NCBI GenBank assembly: GCA_039519185.1
Contig: CM076849.1
Coordinates: 118,615,659 to 118,679,658 of the forward strand
Direction of reading: 5' to 3'
Length of the DNA: 64,000 nucleotides
Origin: Astragalus membranaceus
Lineage: Eukaryota > Streptophyta > Magnoliopsida > Fabales > Fabaceae
Shown: in pieces, positions 11,725 to 22,825 of the stretch
Numbering within the stretch: the first letter of the stretch is position 1
How the letters are laid out: the number at the start of each line of letters is the position of its first letter
Notes under the pieces: generated by a model
What the model was told of the DNA's origin: nothing
Database searches by the model: none
Seen by the model: the letters and a program-made list of their open reading frames with translations, nothing else
Translations under genes and position numbers: made by a program

Positions 11725-13038
11725 TGATGAATCCCCATCACATGATGTTTTTCACTGCAAAAAGGGGAATTTTACTTAATAATTTGATGAATGAATGGAA
11801 AGTGTTAGGAGAAAATTAAGAAGTTGTTTTATTTGGGAGTTAATTGCTTTGCAGTGTTTATGCTGGTTTTGTGGTGTTTTTGTGCCCAGGGACTAGGTGA
11901 AGAGAAGAACGAAGAAATGCAAGCAAACAGGCTCAAAAATACAAGGAAATAAGGTTTCTGCCAAGTTGCGCTGAAGCTGCGCTGAAGCTGCGCTGGAAGC
12001 GCAAGTGAGGCGCAAGAATCCACTGTAGCGTCCTCATCCGCGCTGAAGCAGCGCTGGAAGCGCGAGTCGCACGCGGATTGACAGAAACAGTCACGCAGAG
12101 TTGCGCTGAAGTTGCGTTGGGAGCGCCAGTGAGGCGCAAAACTCCGGAAAACACATTAAATCAAGCCCAGCACGCGTTTTGAAGTACTTTTGGACGTTTT
12201 TGGAACCCTAGAACTAAAAGAGGAGCGATTCCGTCTGCCGGCTACTGAAGAATCAAGACTTGGGAACAAGGATTGAAGCTTCAAATGTGTTCATCATCAT
12301 CTTCCACTTGTGATTTTCTTTATTTCTCTTCATTAATCATGAATAGCTAAATTTCTTTATGTTAGGGATGAAGGAATATTGATGTAACTCTATTGTCGCT
12401 GGTTTAGTATCGTATTTGTACCGTACTCTCTCGTATTTTGTGTATCGAATTTCTACGCTTAATGCTTTTTATGGTTGGAAAACTCATACAATGATCTTTT
12501 GTTCAATTATGAAATGGGAGTTTTATTCTTGAATGTTTGAATTTCGATACCTTCAATTTGTGGTTTAGGAATAATCTATGAGTTGTAGTATATTACAAAT
12601 TCTTACTTTAATGCTTGTTGGTAATTAGAATCACCTAAGGGATTAGGGCTTTTAGTTATCGACAAAGGACTAGTTACCTAAGGAACTAGGAATTGGTTAA
12701 TGTTGTGAGTTTGATAGCAAGATTAGAGAGAGAGAGATTAACTTTCAAAGTAAATCAGTGGCAATAGGGTGAAATCAATAGGAATTCGTCCCTAGCATTC
12801 TTTTCCATCGTATCCTTTCAACTCGTTTTTCGGCTTTTATTATTAAAAACACAAAAATATTTAATTGCTTTACTTCGAGCTTGACAGCTCAACAATTATC
12901 AAACAAACCCCTTTAAATTTGGTTCCTATTAGCTGTTGTTAACGTCTTAGTAAATTAACTTCGATCCTTGAGGACGATATCCCGGTACTTACCGGATTAT
13001 TACTTGCACGATTCGGTACACTTGCCGAAAAGTTAACA
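11725..13038 (+). repeat. Element C 5' LTR
   Basis: It starts TGATGAATCC and ends AAGTTAACA, 1314 bp. It contains tandem GCGCTGAAGC/GCGCTGGAAGCGC repeats at about 11960-12140. An extra ~10 bp of this repeat accounts for the length difference from the 3' LTR. Confidence 0.92.
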
Positions 13039-13044
13039 AGTTTT

Positions 13045-13061
13045 TGGCGCCGTTGCCGGGG
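13045..13061 (+). other. Element C primer binding site (tRNA-Asp type)
   Basis: TGGCGCCGTTGCCGGGG lies 6 bp after the LTR end, as is standard for Athila/Tat elements. Confidence 0.85.
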
Positions 13062-13223
13062 ATCGAAATTACATTTACTAGTAATTCGAAGGCAACAACT
13101 AATTTGAACCCGTACATACTTTAGTTCGTTTTTAGTTTTCTTATTTCTTTTTAGTTTATACATATTGTTTTTATCTTGTTACTCCCTTGATTCTATGAAA
13201 GCCAGGTGAATATTTTGTAAATC

Positions 13224-13565
13224 ATGGAGTCCATACTACCGCAACTTTGTTGTTGTTGTTGTGGAGGACCACATTTAACTGGTAATTGTGAGACACACTC
13301 ATATTGTGATATTTGTGGAAAGGATCTTGTGTACTGCTCTTGTGAGCCAGAATGGGTACTCATTGGGTGTCATCCTTGGTTGGCTCAACCTAAAATTCTT
13401 GAGGAGCCAGAGTGGATAGTTATTGACAAATCATATCCCTGGTTAGCGGATGACTGGTTAGCAGATGAACAACCACTTATTCAAAATTCAGAACAAGAAG
13501 AAAATGGCTTACTAATAGAAGAATCATGGGAGAAAAACAAAGATGGGGAAGAAAAAAATAATTGA
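13224..13565 (+). CDS. Cys-rich Gag-knuckle-derived ORF of element C
   Basis: This is a 113-residue ORF, the first ATG-initiated frame of any length after the PBS. Residues ~10-23 contain C-x2-C-GGPH-x4-C, the form of zinc knuckle found in Athila-type Gag proteins. It is followed by HSYCDICGKDLVYCSC, a second set of possible metal ligands. The middle holds an imperfect repeat (EPEWVLIGCHPWLA, then EPEWIVIDKSYPWLA), and the C-terminus is strongly acidic and Glu/Asn-rich. No Gag core, protease or pol is present. It may be a relic of gag or a small nucleic-acid-binding protein kept by the element; nothing here proves it is expressed. Confidence 0.5.
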   Translation: MESILPQLCCCCCGGPHLTGNCETHSYCDICGKDLVYCSCEPEWVLIGCHPWLAQPKILEEPEWIVIDKSYPWLADDWLADEQPLIQNSEQEENGLLIEESWEKNKDGEEKNN

Positions 13566-14014
13566 ACGTGAGGATCCTCTTGTTTGGAAGGAAGCTAAAA
13601 ATTCTCAATCTTGGGAAGGTGTGGAAATCCAACAAGAAATCACCCAAAAAATCAGTTTTCCTACTCATCCTTTGAGAAGCAAGGAATATGGGAGTGAAGA
13701 GCTTGATCGATAATTAGACTCCTTCTATGCTTTGTTCATCATCCTTCACCTTGAGAGGGTATGGAAGCATATGAATTTGTACCTCAAGTTCATGAATTTT
13801 CTGCCTCATAAACGGAAGAAGAAGGATGATGTGTTCTTCGTGTCATATATTCCACCTTGAGAGTGTGGAATTGCAACGTCAAGCTATAGACGATAAACAA
13901 GCGCTTCTTGGGAGGCAACCCAAGTTTCTCAATCCTTATCTTTTTAATTTTTCGCATTATTTTTCCTAGATTAGGTGCTTTAGGATGCATTTAGTCACAA
14001 TCAGTGTTTCTGCA

Positions 14015-14146
14015 GCCAGACAGGAGCGGATGGAGATAGGGATGAGAAGCATGTACAGAGCTATGTGCATGATGCAGCGGGGAGAGCAGTTGGATCCTGA
14101 GGCAGACATCTTTCAGGCGCCTCCTCCAGACTCTGGACGCGGTTGA
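14015..14146 (+). pseudogene. Short coding remnant in element C
   Basis: An open stretch of 43 codons ends at TGA 14144-14146 and reads ARQERMEIGMRSMYRAM followed by a Gln/Glu-rich part ending PPPDSGRG. It is preceded by TTTCTGCAG, a possible splice acceptor. It looks like the C-terminal end of an Athila-type polyprotein or env-like ORF, but I cannot name the family. Confidence 0.35.
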
Positions 14147-14686
14147 GTAGTCTACTCACCGCCAGGTTACTTTTTATCTGTCCCTTCTCTTTTGCTTTAT
14201 TTGATTGTGCCTTGTGTTTCCTTTAGTAGTTGTAGTTTCGTAGGTTTAATTTTAATTTTATTTTTGTTTTAGTCTTAGTCGTTGTAAATAGGTCTTCCCC
14301 TAAATTAATCAGTGAGGACACTGCTATGTTTAAGTGGGGGGGAGGACCTATTGTCAGTTTTACTATCAGAAAAAATACAGTCATGTGGTGAATTTCCTGC
14401 TAAAAAAAAAAAAAAAGACAGTTGAGCAAACTTAGTGATGATTCGGGAGAACTGAGCGAATAATACCCCTGTGGTGATCAAATTAGTACAATCTTGCTTC
14501 CACACTTAAAACACTAACCAGTGGAACTTAGTGATCCTAGAGATGTGGGCAGCTAAGCTAGTGTGGTGGACCATGGGAATCGCCAAAATTTCACTAAAAA
14601 TTTAGGGTAGTTGTAGAAGCTAAGTTGGGGGTGCATCAGTGGTACTAAGGCAGGGCATGATGATTGTAGGAGGATCAGCGCATTGG

Positions 14687-14870
14687 GTGCGTGTGTGCAG
14701 CACTGTAACGTCTACCCGTAACGTTATACTGTATGTCGTGTGTGTTAATGTGTGTGTGCAGCACTGTGGCGTCTAACCGTAACGCTATAATGTATGCCGT
14801 GTGTGTAGGGGTGCGTGTGTGCAGCACTGTAGCGTCTACCCGTAACGCTAAAGTGTATGCCGTGTTGTGT
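14687..14870 (+). repeat. 62-bp tandem repeat, three copies, in element C
   Basis: The units start at 14687, 14749 and 14811. Each contains GTGTGTGCAGCACTGT, then CGTCTAMCCGTAACG, and ends TGTATGYCGTGT. They lie in the 3' untranslated part of element C. Function unknown. Confidence 0.85.
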
Positions 14871-15382
14871 TGTTTAAGCTGATAATTGCTGCAATGTCCC
14901 AAAGCTAATGTGGATCAAATCCAAATACTAATGTAATGAAAGGGGTTGCAGCCCAAAAACAAGTGTGCATAGTTGTGTTGCGTGTGAAATGTGTGTGGTA
15001 ATAGTTAGTGCACTGGTCTAATCTGGAAGGCCTATTTAAGACCCTTTGTTGTGCTTGAAGCCCCTTGATCCTTATGTGGAAACGTTAATCTACCCTATAT
15101 TTTGAACCAGTTTTGGCATTCTCGGAAGGAAACCCTCTAGTTTTAGGTGAATACATTTTGAATCTAGCTATGGTCCATTTGAGTTAAGTGTCACACACGC
15201 ACTATTGAGCAAGATGATTCTAGTAAGAATACCACGTGTGGGTTGGAATTGGAGTGACCAGTCTGAAAGTTGCCGCTCAACTTGTCTTTTGATTGTTCGT
15301 AATTATCTTGTTTAGAAAGGGATTCACCATTGATTGCATGTTATCTGATGTTGAGATTGTCTTGGTTTTGTTTTGTCGTGTC

Positions 15383-15420
15383 TTTGCTTGAGGACAAGCA
15401 AACGTCCAAGTTGGGGGTTG
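15383..15420 (+). other. Hairpin plus polypurine tract of element C
   Basis: TTTGCTTGAGGACAAGCAAA (15383-15402) forms a perfect 8-bp stem with an AGGA loop. It is followed by AAGTTGGGGGTTG (15408-15420) directly before the 3' LTR, the expected primer site for plus-strand DNA. The same hairpin stands at the same place in element D. Confidence 0.75.
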
Positions 15421-16724
15421 TGATGAATCCCCATCACATGATGTTTTTCACTGCAAAAAAGGGGAATTTTACTTAATAATTTGATGAATGAATGGAAAGT
15501 GTTAGGAGAAAATTAAGAAGTTGTTTTATTTGGGATTTAATTGCTTTGCAGTGTTTATGCTGGTTTTGTGGTGTTTTTGTGCCCAGGGACTAGGTGAAGA
15601 GAAGAACGAAGAAATGCAAGCAAACAGGCTCCAAAATACAAGGAAATAAGGTTTCTGCCAAGTTGCGCTGAAGCTGCGCTGGAAGCGCAAGTGAGGCGCA
15701 AGAATCAACTGTAGCGTCCTCATCCGCGCTGAAGCTGCGCTGGAAGCGCGAGTCGCGCGCGGATTGACAGAAACAGTCACGCAGAGTTGCGCTGAAGTTG
15801 TGCTGGGAGCGCCAGTGAGGCGCAAAACTCCGGAAAACACATTAAATCAGACCCAGCACGCATTTTGAAGTACTTTTGGACGTTTTTGGAACCCTAGAAC
15901 TGAAAGAAGAGCGATTCCGTCTGCCGGCTACTGAAGAATCAAGACTTGGGAATAAGGATTGAAGCTTCAAATGTGTTCATCATCATCTTCCACTTGTAAT
16001 TTTCTTTATTTCTCTTCATTAATCATGAATAGCTAAATTTCTTTATGTTAGGGATGAAGGAATATTGACGTAACTCTATTGTCGCTGGTTTAGTATCGTA
16101 TTTGTACCGTACTCTCTCGTATTTTGTGTATCGAATTTCTACGCTTAATGCTTTTTATGGTTGGAAAACTCATACAATGATCTTTTGTTCAATTATGAAA
16201 TGGGAGTTTTATTCTTGAATGTTTGAATTTCGATACCTTCAATTTGTGGTTTAGGAATAATCTATGAGTTGTAGTATATTACAAATTCTTACTTTAATGC
16301 TTGTTGGTAATTAGAATCACCTAAGGGATTAGGGCTTTTAGTTATCGACAAAGGACTAGTTACCTAAGGAACTAGGAATTGGTTAATGTTGTGAGTTTGA
16401 TAGCAAGATTAGAGAGAGAGAGATTAACTTTCAAAGTAAATCAGTGGCAATAGGGTGAAATCAATAGGAATTCGTCCCTAGCATTCTTTTCCATCGTATC
16501 CTTTCAACTCGTTTTTCGGCTTTTATTATTAAAAACACAAAAATATTTAATTGCTTTACTTCGAGCTTGACAGCTCAACAATTATCAAACAAACCCCTTT
16601 AAATTTGGTTCCTATTAGCTGTTGTTAACGTCTTAGTAAATTAACTTCGATCCTTGAGGACGATATCCCGGTACTTACCGGATTATTACTTGCACGATTC
16701 GGTACACTTGCCGAAAAGTTAACA
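15421..16724 (+). repeat. Element C 3' LTR
   Basis: 1304 bp. About 14 base differences from the 5' LTR were seen, all in the first ~670 bp; the last ~650 bp appear identical. Confidence 0.92.
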
Positions 16725-18418
16725 GGCACGGGGTCGGAGCTGTACTGATCTCTCCTGATAACCGCTTCGTACCATTTACCGCTAGACTGAGTTTCTATTG
16801 CACCAACAACATTGCAGAATATGAAGCGTGCGTCCTAGGCATCAAAGCAGCCCTTGAATGGAGAGTCAAAAGACTCGATGTATATGGGGACTCAGCTTTA
16901 GTCATCCATCAGACAAAAGGTGACTGGGAAACCAGGGATTCCAAATTAATTCCTTATCATGATCACATCCAAAAGATGGTTGAACAATTTGAAGAGATCA
17001 CTTTCCATCATCTCCCTCGCGAAGAAAATCAGTTGGCCGATGCTTTGGTGACTTTGTCATCAATGTTCAATATCAATAACGACAAGAGTCTGACATTCAT
17101 CCGAATCCAACATCGAGACCTACCGGTACATCATTGTGTGGCAATCGAAGAAGAGCCTGACAGTAAACCTTGGTATTACGATATCTTGCACTATATCACA
17201 AACAGAGAATATCCTCCTGATGCCACCGAGAATGATAAGAGGACACTTAGGAGGCTGTCAATGGGTTTCTTCTTAAATGGGGAAGTGCTTTACAAGAGGA
17301 ATCACGATATGGTCCTCCTCAGATGTGTAGCAGAAGAAGAAGCAGAAAGAATTATGAAAGATGTCCATGAAGGCTCGTTCGGCACCCATTCTAATGGGCA
17401 CACCATGGCAAGGAAAATCCTAAGGGCTGGCTACTACTGGTTGTCAATGGAGACTGACTGCTTCAACTATGTCAGAAAATGCCACAAATGTCAAATCTAT
17501 GCCGACAATATCCATGTACCACCTGCCTCTCTGAATATCCTAACAGCACCATGGCCATTCTCAATGTGGGGAATGGATGTCATCGGTCCCATCGAACCCA
17601 AGGCATCAAACGGACATCGTTTCATTCTTGCCGCTATTGATTATTTCACCAAATGGGTCGAGGCCGCTTCTTACGCCAGTGTAACAAAATCGGTGGTTGT
17701 CAGGTTCATAAAGAGAGATTTGATTTGCCGCTACGGTCTTCCAAATAAGATCATCACGGACAATGGGACCAACCTGAACAACAAGATGATGAAAGAGTTG
17801 TGTGATGACTTCAAGATCCAACATCATAATTCCTCCCCGTACCGTCCAAAGATGAATGGGGCCGTTGAGGCGGCAAATAAGAACATAAAGAAGATCGTGC
17901 AAAAGATGGTAGTGACCTTCAAGGACTGGCATGAAATGTTGCCCTTCGCTTTGCACGGGTATCGGACCTCTATCCGCACGTCAACAGGGGCAACACCATT
18001 CTCACTAGTATATGGGATGGAAGCAGTTCTTCCCATCGAGGTGGAAATACCCTCCCTGCGAGTGCTAATGGAAACAAAATTGGAGGAAGCAGAATGGGTT
18101 CAAGCTTGTCTGGATCAGTTGAACCTCATAGAAGAAAAGAGAGTAGTTGCTTTGTGTCATGGGCAGTTGTACCAACAAAGAATGAAAAAGGCTTATGATA
18201 AAAAAGTGCGCCCCCGCCAGTTTCAAGAAGGAGACCTCGTGCTCAAGAAGATGTTGCCTATCCAAAAGGATTCCCGTGGATAATGGACCCCTAACTATGA
18301 AGGACCTTATGTGGTAAAGAAGGCATTCTCTGGAGGAGCATTGATTCTCACAAAAATGGACGGTGAAGACCTCCCACTCCCAGTGAACTCGGACGCAGTT
18401 AAGAAGTACTATGCCTAA
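16725..18418 (+). pseudogene. B1 pol, 3' part: second RNase H and integrase
   Basis: It continues the frame broken by element C. The rest of the archaeal-type RNase H (AEYEACVLG, YGDSALV, NQLADAL) is followed by the integrase HHCC zinc-binding region (about 17360-17500, CHKCQ) and the DDE core with Asp in WGMDVIGP and TDNGTN and Glu in NGAVEAANK. The frame stops at 18281-18283, where B2 has AAA (Lys) in place of TAA. The old frame then runs on to 18418, ending in KKYYA. Without repair it cannot make full-length integrase. Confidence 0.85.
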
Positions 18419-18467
18419 AGAAATATATGGAAAAAAGAGAAAGATGAGCCAAGCAAAAATAAGCTCG

Positions 18468-18595
18468 CTAGGTCGAAAACCCGAAAGGGCGGCCTAGGCA
18501 AAAATTAGAGCGACCCGGTGGACTGAAAACTCTAAAGAGCAGTCCAGGCAAAAATTAGGGTCAGAAGTTGGACTTTGAGCTACAAAGGCAGTCAA
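18468..18595 (+). other. Tandem hairpins with shared architecture after Ogre pol
   Basis: Hairpin 1 (18468-18497): an 8-bp stem CTAGGTCG/CGGCCTAG, a 5' AAAA bulge, then CCC-GAAA-GGG. Hairpin 2 (18520-18545): a 6-bp stem GGACTG/CAGTCC, the same AAAA bulge, then CTC-TAAA-GAG. Both are followed by GGCAAAAATTAG. A weaker third (about 18568-18595) pairs CTTTG with CAAAG. In B2 hairpin 1 is unchanged (41067-41096 inverted) and hairpin 2 has one mispair. Confidence 0.65.
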
Positions 18596-19864
18596 TACCT
18601 CCGGAAGTTGGATAATGAATGCTCAAAGTTATGTTAATGGGCGATTGGCGTTATTACTTCAGAGATACAAACAATCAAAAGATCAGCTTTCCTTGTTTTC
18701 TTTTTCTTCTCTTTCTTTTTGTAGTTTAAACTCCCAATGTAATTTTCAGCCAGCGCGACCTTCTGCGCATTTGTTTTCCATTTGAATATTAAGCACTTCC
18801 TTTATTCTCTCATTTCCCTATTATCGTAAAAATAACGTTCATGGTAGACGATACTGAATTGCGAAACATGTGCATGATCACAAGCATTATAATCATTGCC
18901 AAATTTCTAAAAATCACAAAAAAGAGATGATATCTCATAAAGTTGCAAAAAGGACAAATGCATAATCACTTCAACAAATCTTAATAACCCGCACTTTGGC
19001 ACCACTGCTTGAGGCAACCCTCGTATCCCACGTCAAGAGTCATGCGAGTTGATGATGCCAGCAAAGTCAATAAAGAGCTAAAGAGCAAAAAGAGAAAAAG
19101 AGCAAGAAAAGAAAATGAAAAAGAAAAAAAAAGCCAAGAACAAAAGCCAAAAACAAAATCATTCCACATTTCATTCATCATGGTATCAATTACTCAACTA
19201 CATGCACGCATGCATCATTCATTGCAAGTGTCTATTGAGATAATTTTAGTATGTATCGTTAGCACCAATTCTTCAGACCCCCAGCGGTCCTTCAGAGCCC
19301 AAGCGCTCCTTCAGACCAACAATGGTCCTTCAATCCAGATCGTACGTCGCGTTATCGAGCAACCGACGGATCATCCGGCCCCAGGCCCTTCAGACTAGCT
19401 GTGCCCGCCTAAAAAAAAAACACAGTGCACGTCCTTCGTGGTTATATCAGTTCCGGACCTGATTAACCCTAATGGCCGCTCGAAAAGAGGCTACCCCCAA
19501 ACCGTATTACTAGTACCATAAGCTAGTTGCGCTCCTTCAGACCCATCGGTCCCTCAGGCTTAGGCATGCCCTTCAGACCCCGACGGTCCCTCAGTCGAAC
19601 TCAAGTCGATGCGCCAAGCATTAATTTTGAACTAGACCTTCAGAGCCCCAATGCTCCTTCAGATCCCCAGCGATCCTTCAGATCCCCAGCGATCCTTCAG
19701 ATCCCCAGCGATCCCTATTTACCTTCTGTCTAAAGCAACCCAGTTTTCATAAGTTTCAAAAAAAAAACCAAAAAACCTCAGTCTGGACAAAATCAGTGTC
19801 TTGTTATCTTTATTTCTATTTTCCTCGAGAAATTTGGAATCCCTCCGATTTCCTAGCAAAATAT

Positions 19865-19881
19865 AAATAAAGAGGGGCAGC
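19865..19881 (+). other. B1 polypurine tract
   Basis: AAATAAAGAGGGGCAGC lies immediately before the 3' LTR start TGTAATACCC. The identical tract lies at 39674-39690 (inverted) in B2. Confidence 0.85.
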
Positions 19882-22825
19882 TGTAATACCCTAATTTTGT
19901 CTGATCAAAAATGAGAGATTTTATTTTTAATAAAAATAATAATCTTTTTTATTTTCATGTCATGTATTATTTTATTTTAGTTGCCACAAGTTTTTAACCA
20001 AAAAAATATATTAAGTAGAAGTGAAGAAACAAAAAATAAGCAAAGGAGGAGATGGAGGGGGTCTGCCAAAAAAAGAATGGAGGTGCAATCAGGATTGGGC
20101 CATCAGAAACCCAACCCAACAGAAAAAAGGCTAGCCCAACTCGCCTAACCCTAAATCTCCTCCACCAAACCCTAACCCATCCAACCAACCCATAACCCAT
20201 GACCCAACTCCTCACCAAACCCTAATTCCCTCCTCTACTAGCCAAATTCGGCCACCCCACTCAAAAAACCCTAAAAATTTTAACTTCCCCCCTTTACCCT
20301 AAAAATCGTCCACATTCAATCCCCCCCTTAACCCTAAAATTCGGCCACATTCACTCTCCCTCCTAAAAATTCGACCCCACTCCCTCTTTTCCCTCCTTGG
20401 AAGTTGCATTTTTTCCTTTCCCACACTCCACCTTTCCTCTTTTCTCTCAACTCCCCACTTCCCCATACTCCACTTCCCCATACACGCCTCTCCCCTCTCT
20501 CTTCTCTTCCCAACGACTCCCATCTCTCTCTCTCCTCAATCTCACGCTTCCTCTCATCATTTCTCCTACTCACACACCCTTCCTTCTCTCCCACTCACAC
20601 ACACTTCTCTTTCTCTTTCACTCATCCTCCCATTTCCTCTCTCTCCCCACTCCACGGCCCCCCATCTCTCTCTTTCCTCTCCCACGCTCCTCTCCCTCAC
20701 ACACCTCACTTCACCTTCACACACTTCCCATCTTTCCTTTCATGCCTCTCACTTCCATTCCTTCTCTCCTCTGCACACACCTTCTTTCTCACATGCCTCC
20801 ATACCTCTCCTTTCACTTCCCTCCTCTCACAAGCCCTCTTCTCACCTTTCCCTTCACCAACCACTCTCACGAAACCCTAAGACACCACACCCTTTTCCCT
20901 CCTCAGAAATTTCTGCTCTCTCTGTCATATCAAGCCACAGTCTCAAGACAAAGAAGAAGCAACAAGGTATGGTGAAGAACAGTTCAAAAAAAGAGAAGCA
21001 CAGGACTAAAAAATCCGGTTTTATGGTATAAATAGAGGCCAAATCGTGGCCACCAAAGGGGGATTTTGGAGAGGAAAAAAAGGATTCTGGAGAGTTTCAG
21101 AGAGAACAAGGAGTGAGAGAGTTGTTCTTTTTTTTTCTTTCTTTCGTTTTCCTTCTCTTTCTGTGAGTTTCCATAGTTTTTTTTTATTTTTTATTGTTGC
21201 TGTTGTTGAGATCTGAGAGAAATCTATGTTCAGAGTTCCTGGAATTTGAAGGTATTATTAATGCCTTTCTCTTTTATTCATTGTTGTATCTGTAAGATCT
21301 CTGCACCGTAGAAGTTGATTTGTTAATGTTTTTATTCGTAATGTAGAATCAGTTTTGTTGATGTTTGATCTGTTAATGTTTCTTGTTATCGTTTAAAAAA
21401 TACTGAGCATGTACAAAGGTTGCATATTACCATTTCGATGAGATTCCATATTCAATTTTAAAGTCCTTTGTTAACAATATCGTGAAAACCTTTTTTAGGA
21501 CTATATCGTGAAAACCTTTTTTTAAAAAAAATAATAATAACAACCGTGGTAACCATTTCCGAAATAGGTGTTTAGAATCAAACGTTTTAGGACAAGCTAA
21601 TAAGTCGATGTTTTGAAAAAAAAAAGAGGGGTCAATCGGAGGCGCATTTTTAGCGAGAAAATCTTTTCCCACCGAACGTTTTCTTTTAGCATAGGCGATA
21701 ATTGACTCCATCAAAACCACGTTTTTTTGAAGTAAATTAACAAACCAATCAGTCAAAAAGAACTAGGCAATCGTTTTTAAGCGTCAAGCCGCTGTTCGCA
21801 CCCCCACGTTTTTAGTAATATAGCACCCCCGTTTGATAGTCAGCCCAACTCTCGTACAAGAGTCCAAAAACCAAAATACTCAGTTTTGAACGCTACAAAG
21901 CACACCACCCGTTTTCAGTTAATATAACACCCCCCTTTTAATTTTACACCCGCTTTTTCTAATTATAACCCATTGCGTTTTTTATTACATCATATTGCCT
22001 TCAAACCTTTTTTTTTCGAACAATCAAACTCGCGTAAAAAAAAATAGGTTGTTACTAATGGTCACTCTGAGCTTAGCTTGTTTGACCGATAGGGCTAACC
22101 TTCTTTTTTCAAAGCGGATTAGTAGCGGTGATCACTCTGAATTTATTCGTTTGATCATCGCAAACACCCGCCTAAACTTCAAGAAATTTTCAGTTAATAG
22201 AATACAAACGTAATCTCAACTCCCTTTTTAAAAAAAAATCACGCTTCCCACTAACCATTTTTCAAACAAAACGCTCGATCGCAAACCGGGTATTTATAGC
22301 ATTCACTCTGGGCCCAGCTCGTTTGAACGCTGTAAACACTTTCGTTTTCGAATAAGCCATTAGTGGTGACAACTCTGGATTTATCTGTTTGGTCACCATG
22401 AACGGCCTCTAGTTTTCGCAAACCTTTCAATAAATAAAAAAAACCAACACACAAATATTTTCTACCCGAGAACTACGTAGCTTTGATTTCTCCATCGCAC
22501 CCGGAGATACGTAGGAGCAGGGGCCCACTCCTGTCGAGCGCAAAAAAAACTAAAATTTTTATTAAGTCTTCCTTTCCGATTTCCGCAAACAATCAAAGTG
22601 GGTAAGCAAAATATCTTCTTTTAAAACTAAATTATTCTACACATTAAATTAAAAGGTAACCTTTTTAGGATGTTGCGGGGTGCTAGGACCTTCCCCGCAC
22701 TTAATCGACCCCCGAACCCAAAAAACAAAGGTTTATTCAATGTTTTCCTAAAAATAAATATTGACGGCGACTCCATTGTTCAAAAACAACGAAGAATCCC
22801 TCCTTCGGATTTTTCGGTCGCTACA
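19882..22825 (+). repeat. B1 3' LTR
   Basis: 2944 bp, from TGTAATACCC to GGTCGCTACA. It contains a long pyrimidine-rich stretch (about 20270-20900), where long open frames on both strands are composition artefacts, then a TATA box and an AT-rich part with several CAAACGAGCT-like repeats of the form CACTCTGAGCTTAGCTTGTTTGA. Confidence 0.9.
21027..21035 (+). promoter_or_regulatory. TATA box in B1 3' LTR
   Basis: TATAAATAG lies downstream of the pyrimidine-rich U3 part, where an LTR promoter is expected. B2 LTRs have TATAAATAG at the matching place on the minus strand. Confidence 0.6.

Larger units (their letters stand above)
11725..16724 (+). mobile_element. Non-autonomous Athila-like LTR element C
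   Basis: This is a complete 5.0-kb insertion with TG...CA ends, LTRs at 11725-13038 and 15421-16724, and a 5-bp target duplication GGCAC (11720-11724 and 16725-16729). The PBS TGGCGCCGTTGCCGGGG (13045-13061) matches the tRNA-Asp type used by Athila/Tat elements. The 2.4-kb interior has no protease, RT or integrase, only a short Cys-rich ORF, a second coding remnant, a 62-bp tandem repeat and a hairpin plus PPT. It must have been moved by proteins from a relative. Confidence 0.9.
18419..19881 (+). other. B1 3' untranslated region
   Basis: About 1.46 kb lies between the end of pol and the 3' LTR. It holds two or three structured hairpins just after pol (separate entry) and, at 19270-19715, irregular repeats of CCTTCAGAYCCCCAGCGRT type with three exact 19-bp copies near 19656-19714. 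It ends with the PPT. The same layout occurs inverted in B2. ORFs here are not convincing. Confidence 0.75.
2666..22825 (+). mobile_element. Ogre/Tat-type LTR retrotransposon B1, degenerate
   Basis: The order is 5' LTR remnant, PBS, an extra ORF upstream of gag, gag-protease, a GT-AG intron, RT, two RNase H domains, integrase, long 3' untranslated region, PPT and 3' LTR. An ORF before gag, an intron between protease and RT, and an archaeal-type second RNase H are known marks of the Ogre/Tat lineage. The 5' LTR remnant and the 3' LTR differ at roughly 8 places in 334 bp by eye. The copy is disabled by several stops and frameshifts and by element C (11725-16724). Its left LTR is interrupted by A1, and its target duplication cannot be checked. 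Confidence 0.9.

Noticed and set aside
14687..14870. Three regularly spaced repeats as a possible CRISPR array
   Set aside because: The whole 62-bp unit is repeated, with no unique spacers, in a plant retroelement.
18981..19398. Lys-rich and Ser-rich frames in the Ogre 3' untranslated region as an env-like gene
   Set aside because: Short, low complexity, no signal peptide or membrane span in a consistent frame, and not preserved in B2.
20397..20975. 192-codon Ser/Pro/Leu-rich frame in the B1 LTR, and its relatives at 38622-39224 and 53592-54195
   Set aside because: Polypyrimidine or polypurine tract of the U3 region. Repetitive Ser-Leu-Pro-Phe composition, overlapping frames, and no conserved residues between copies.
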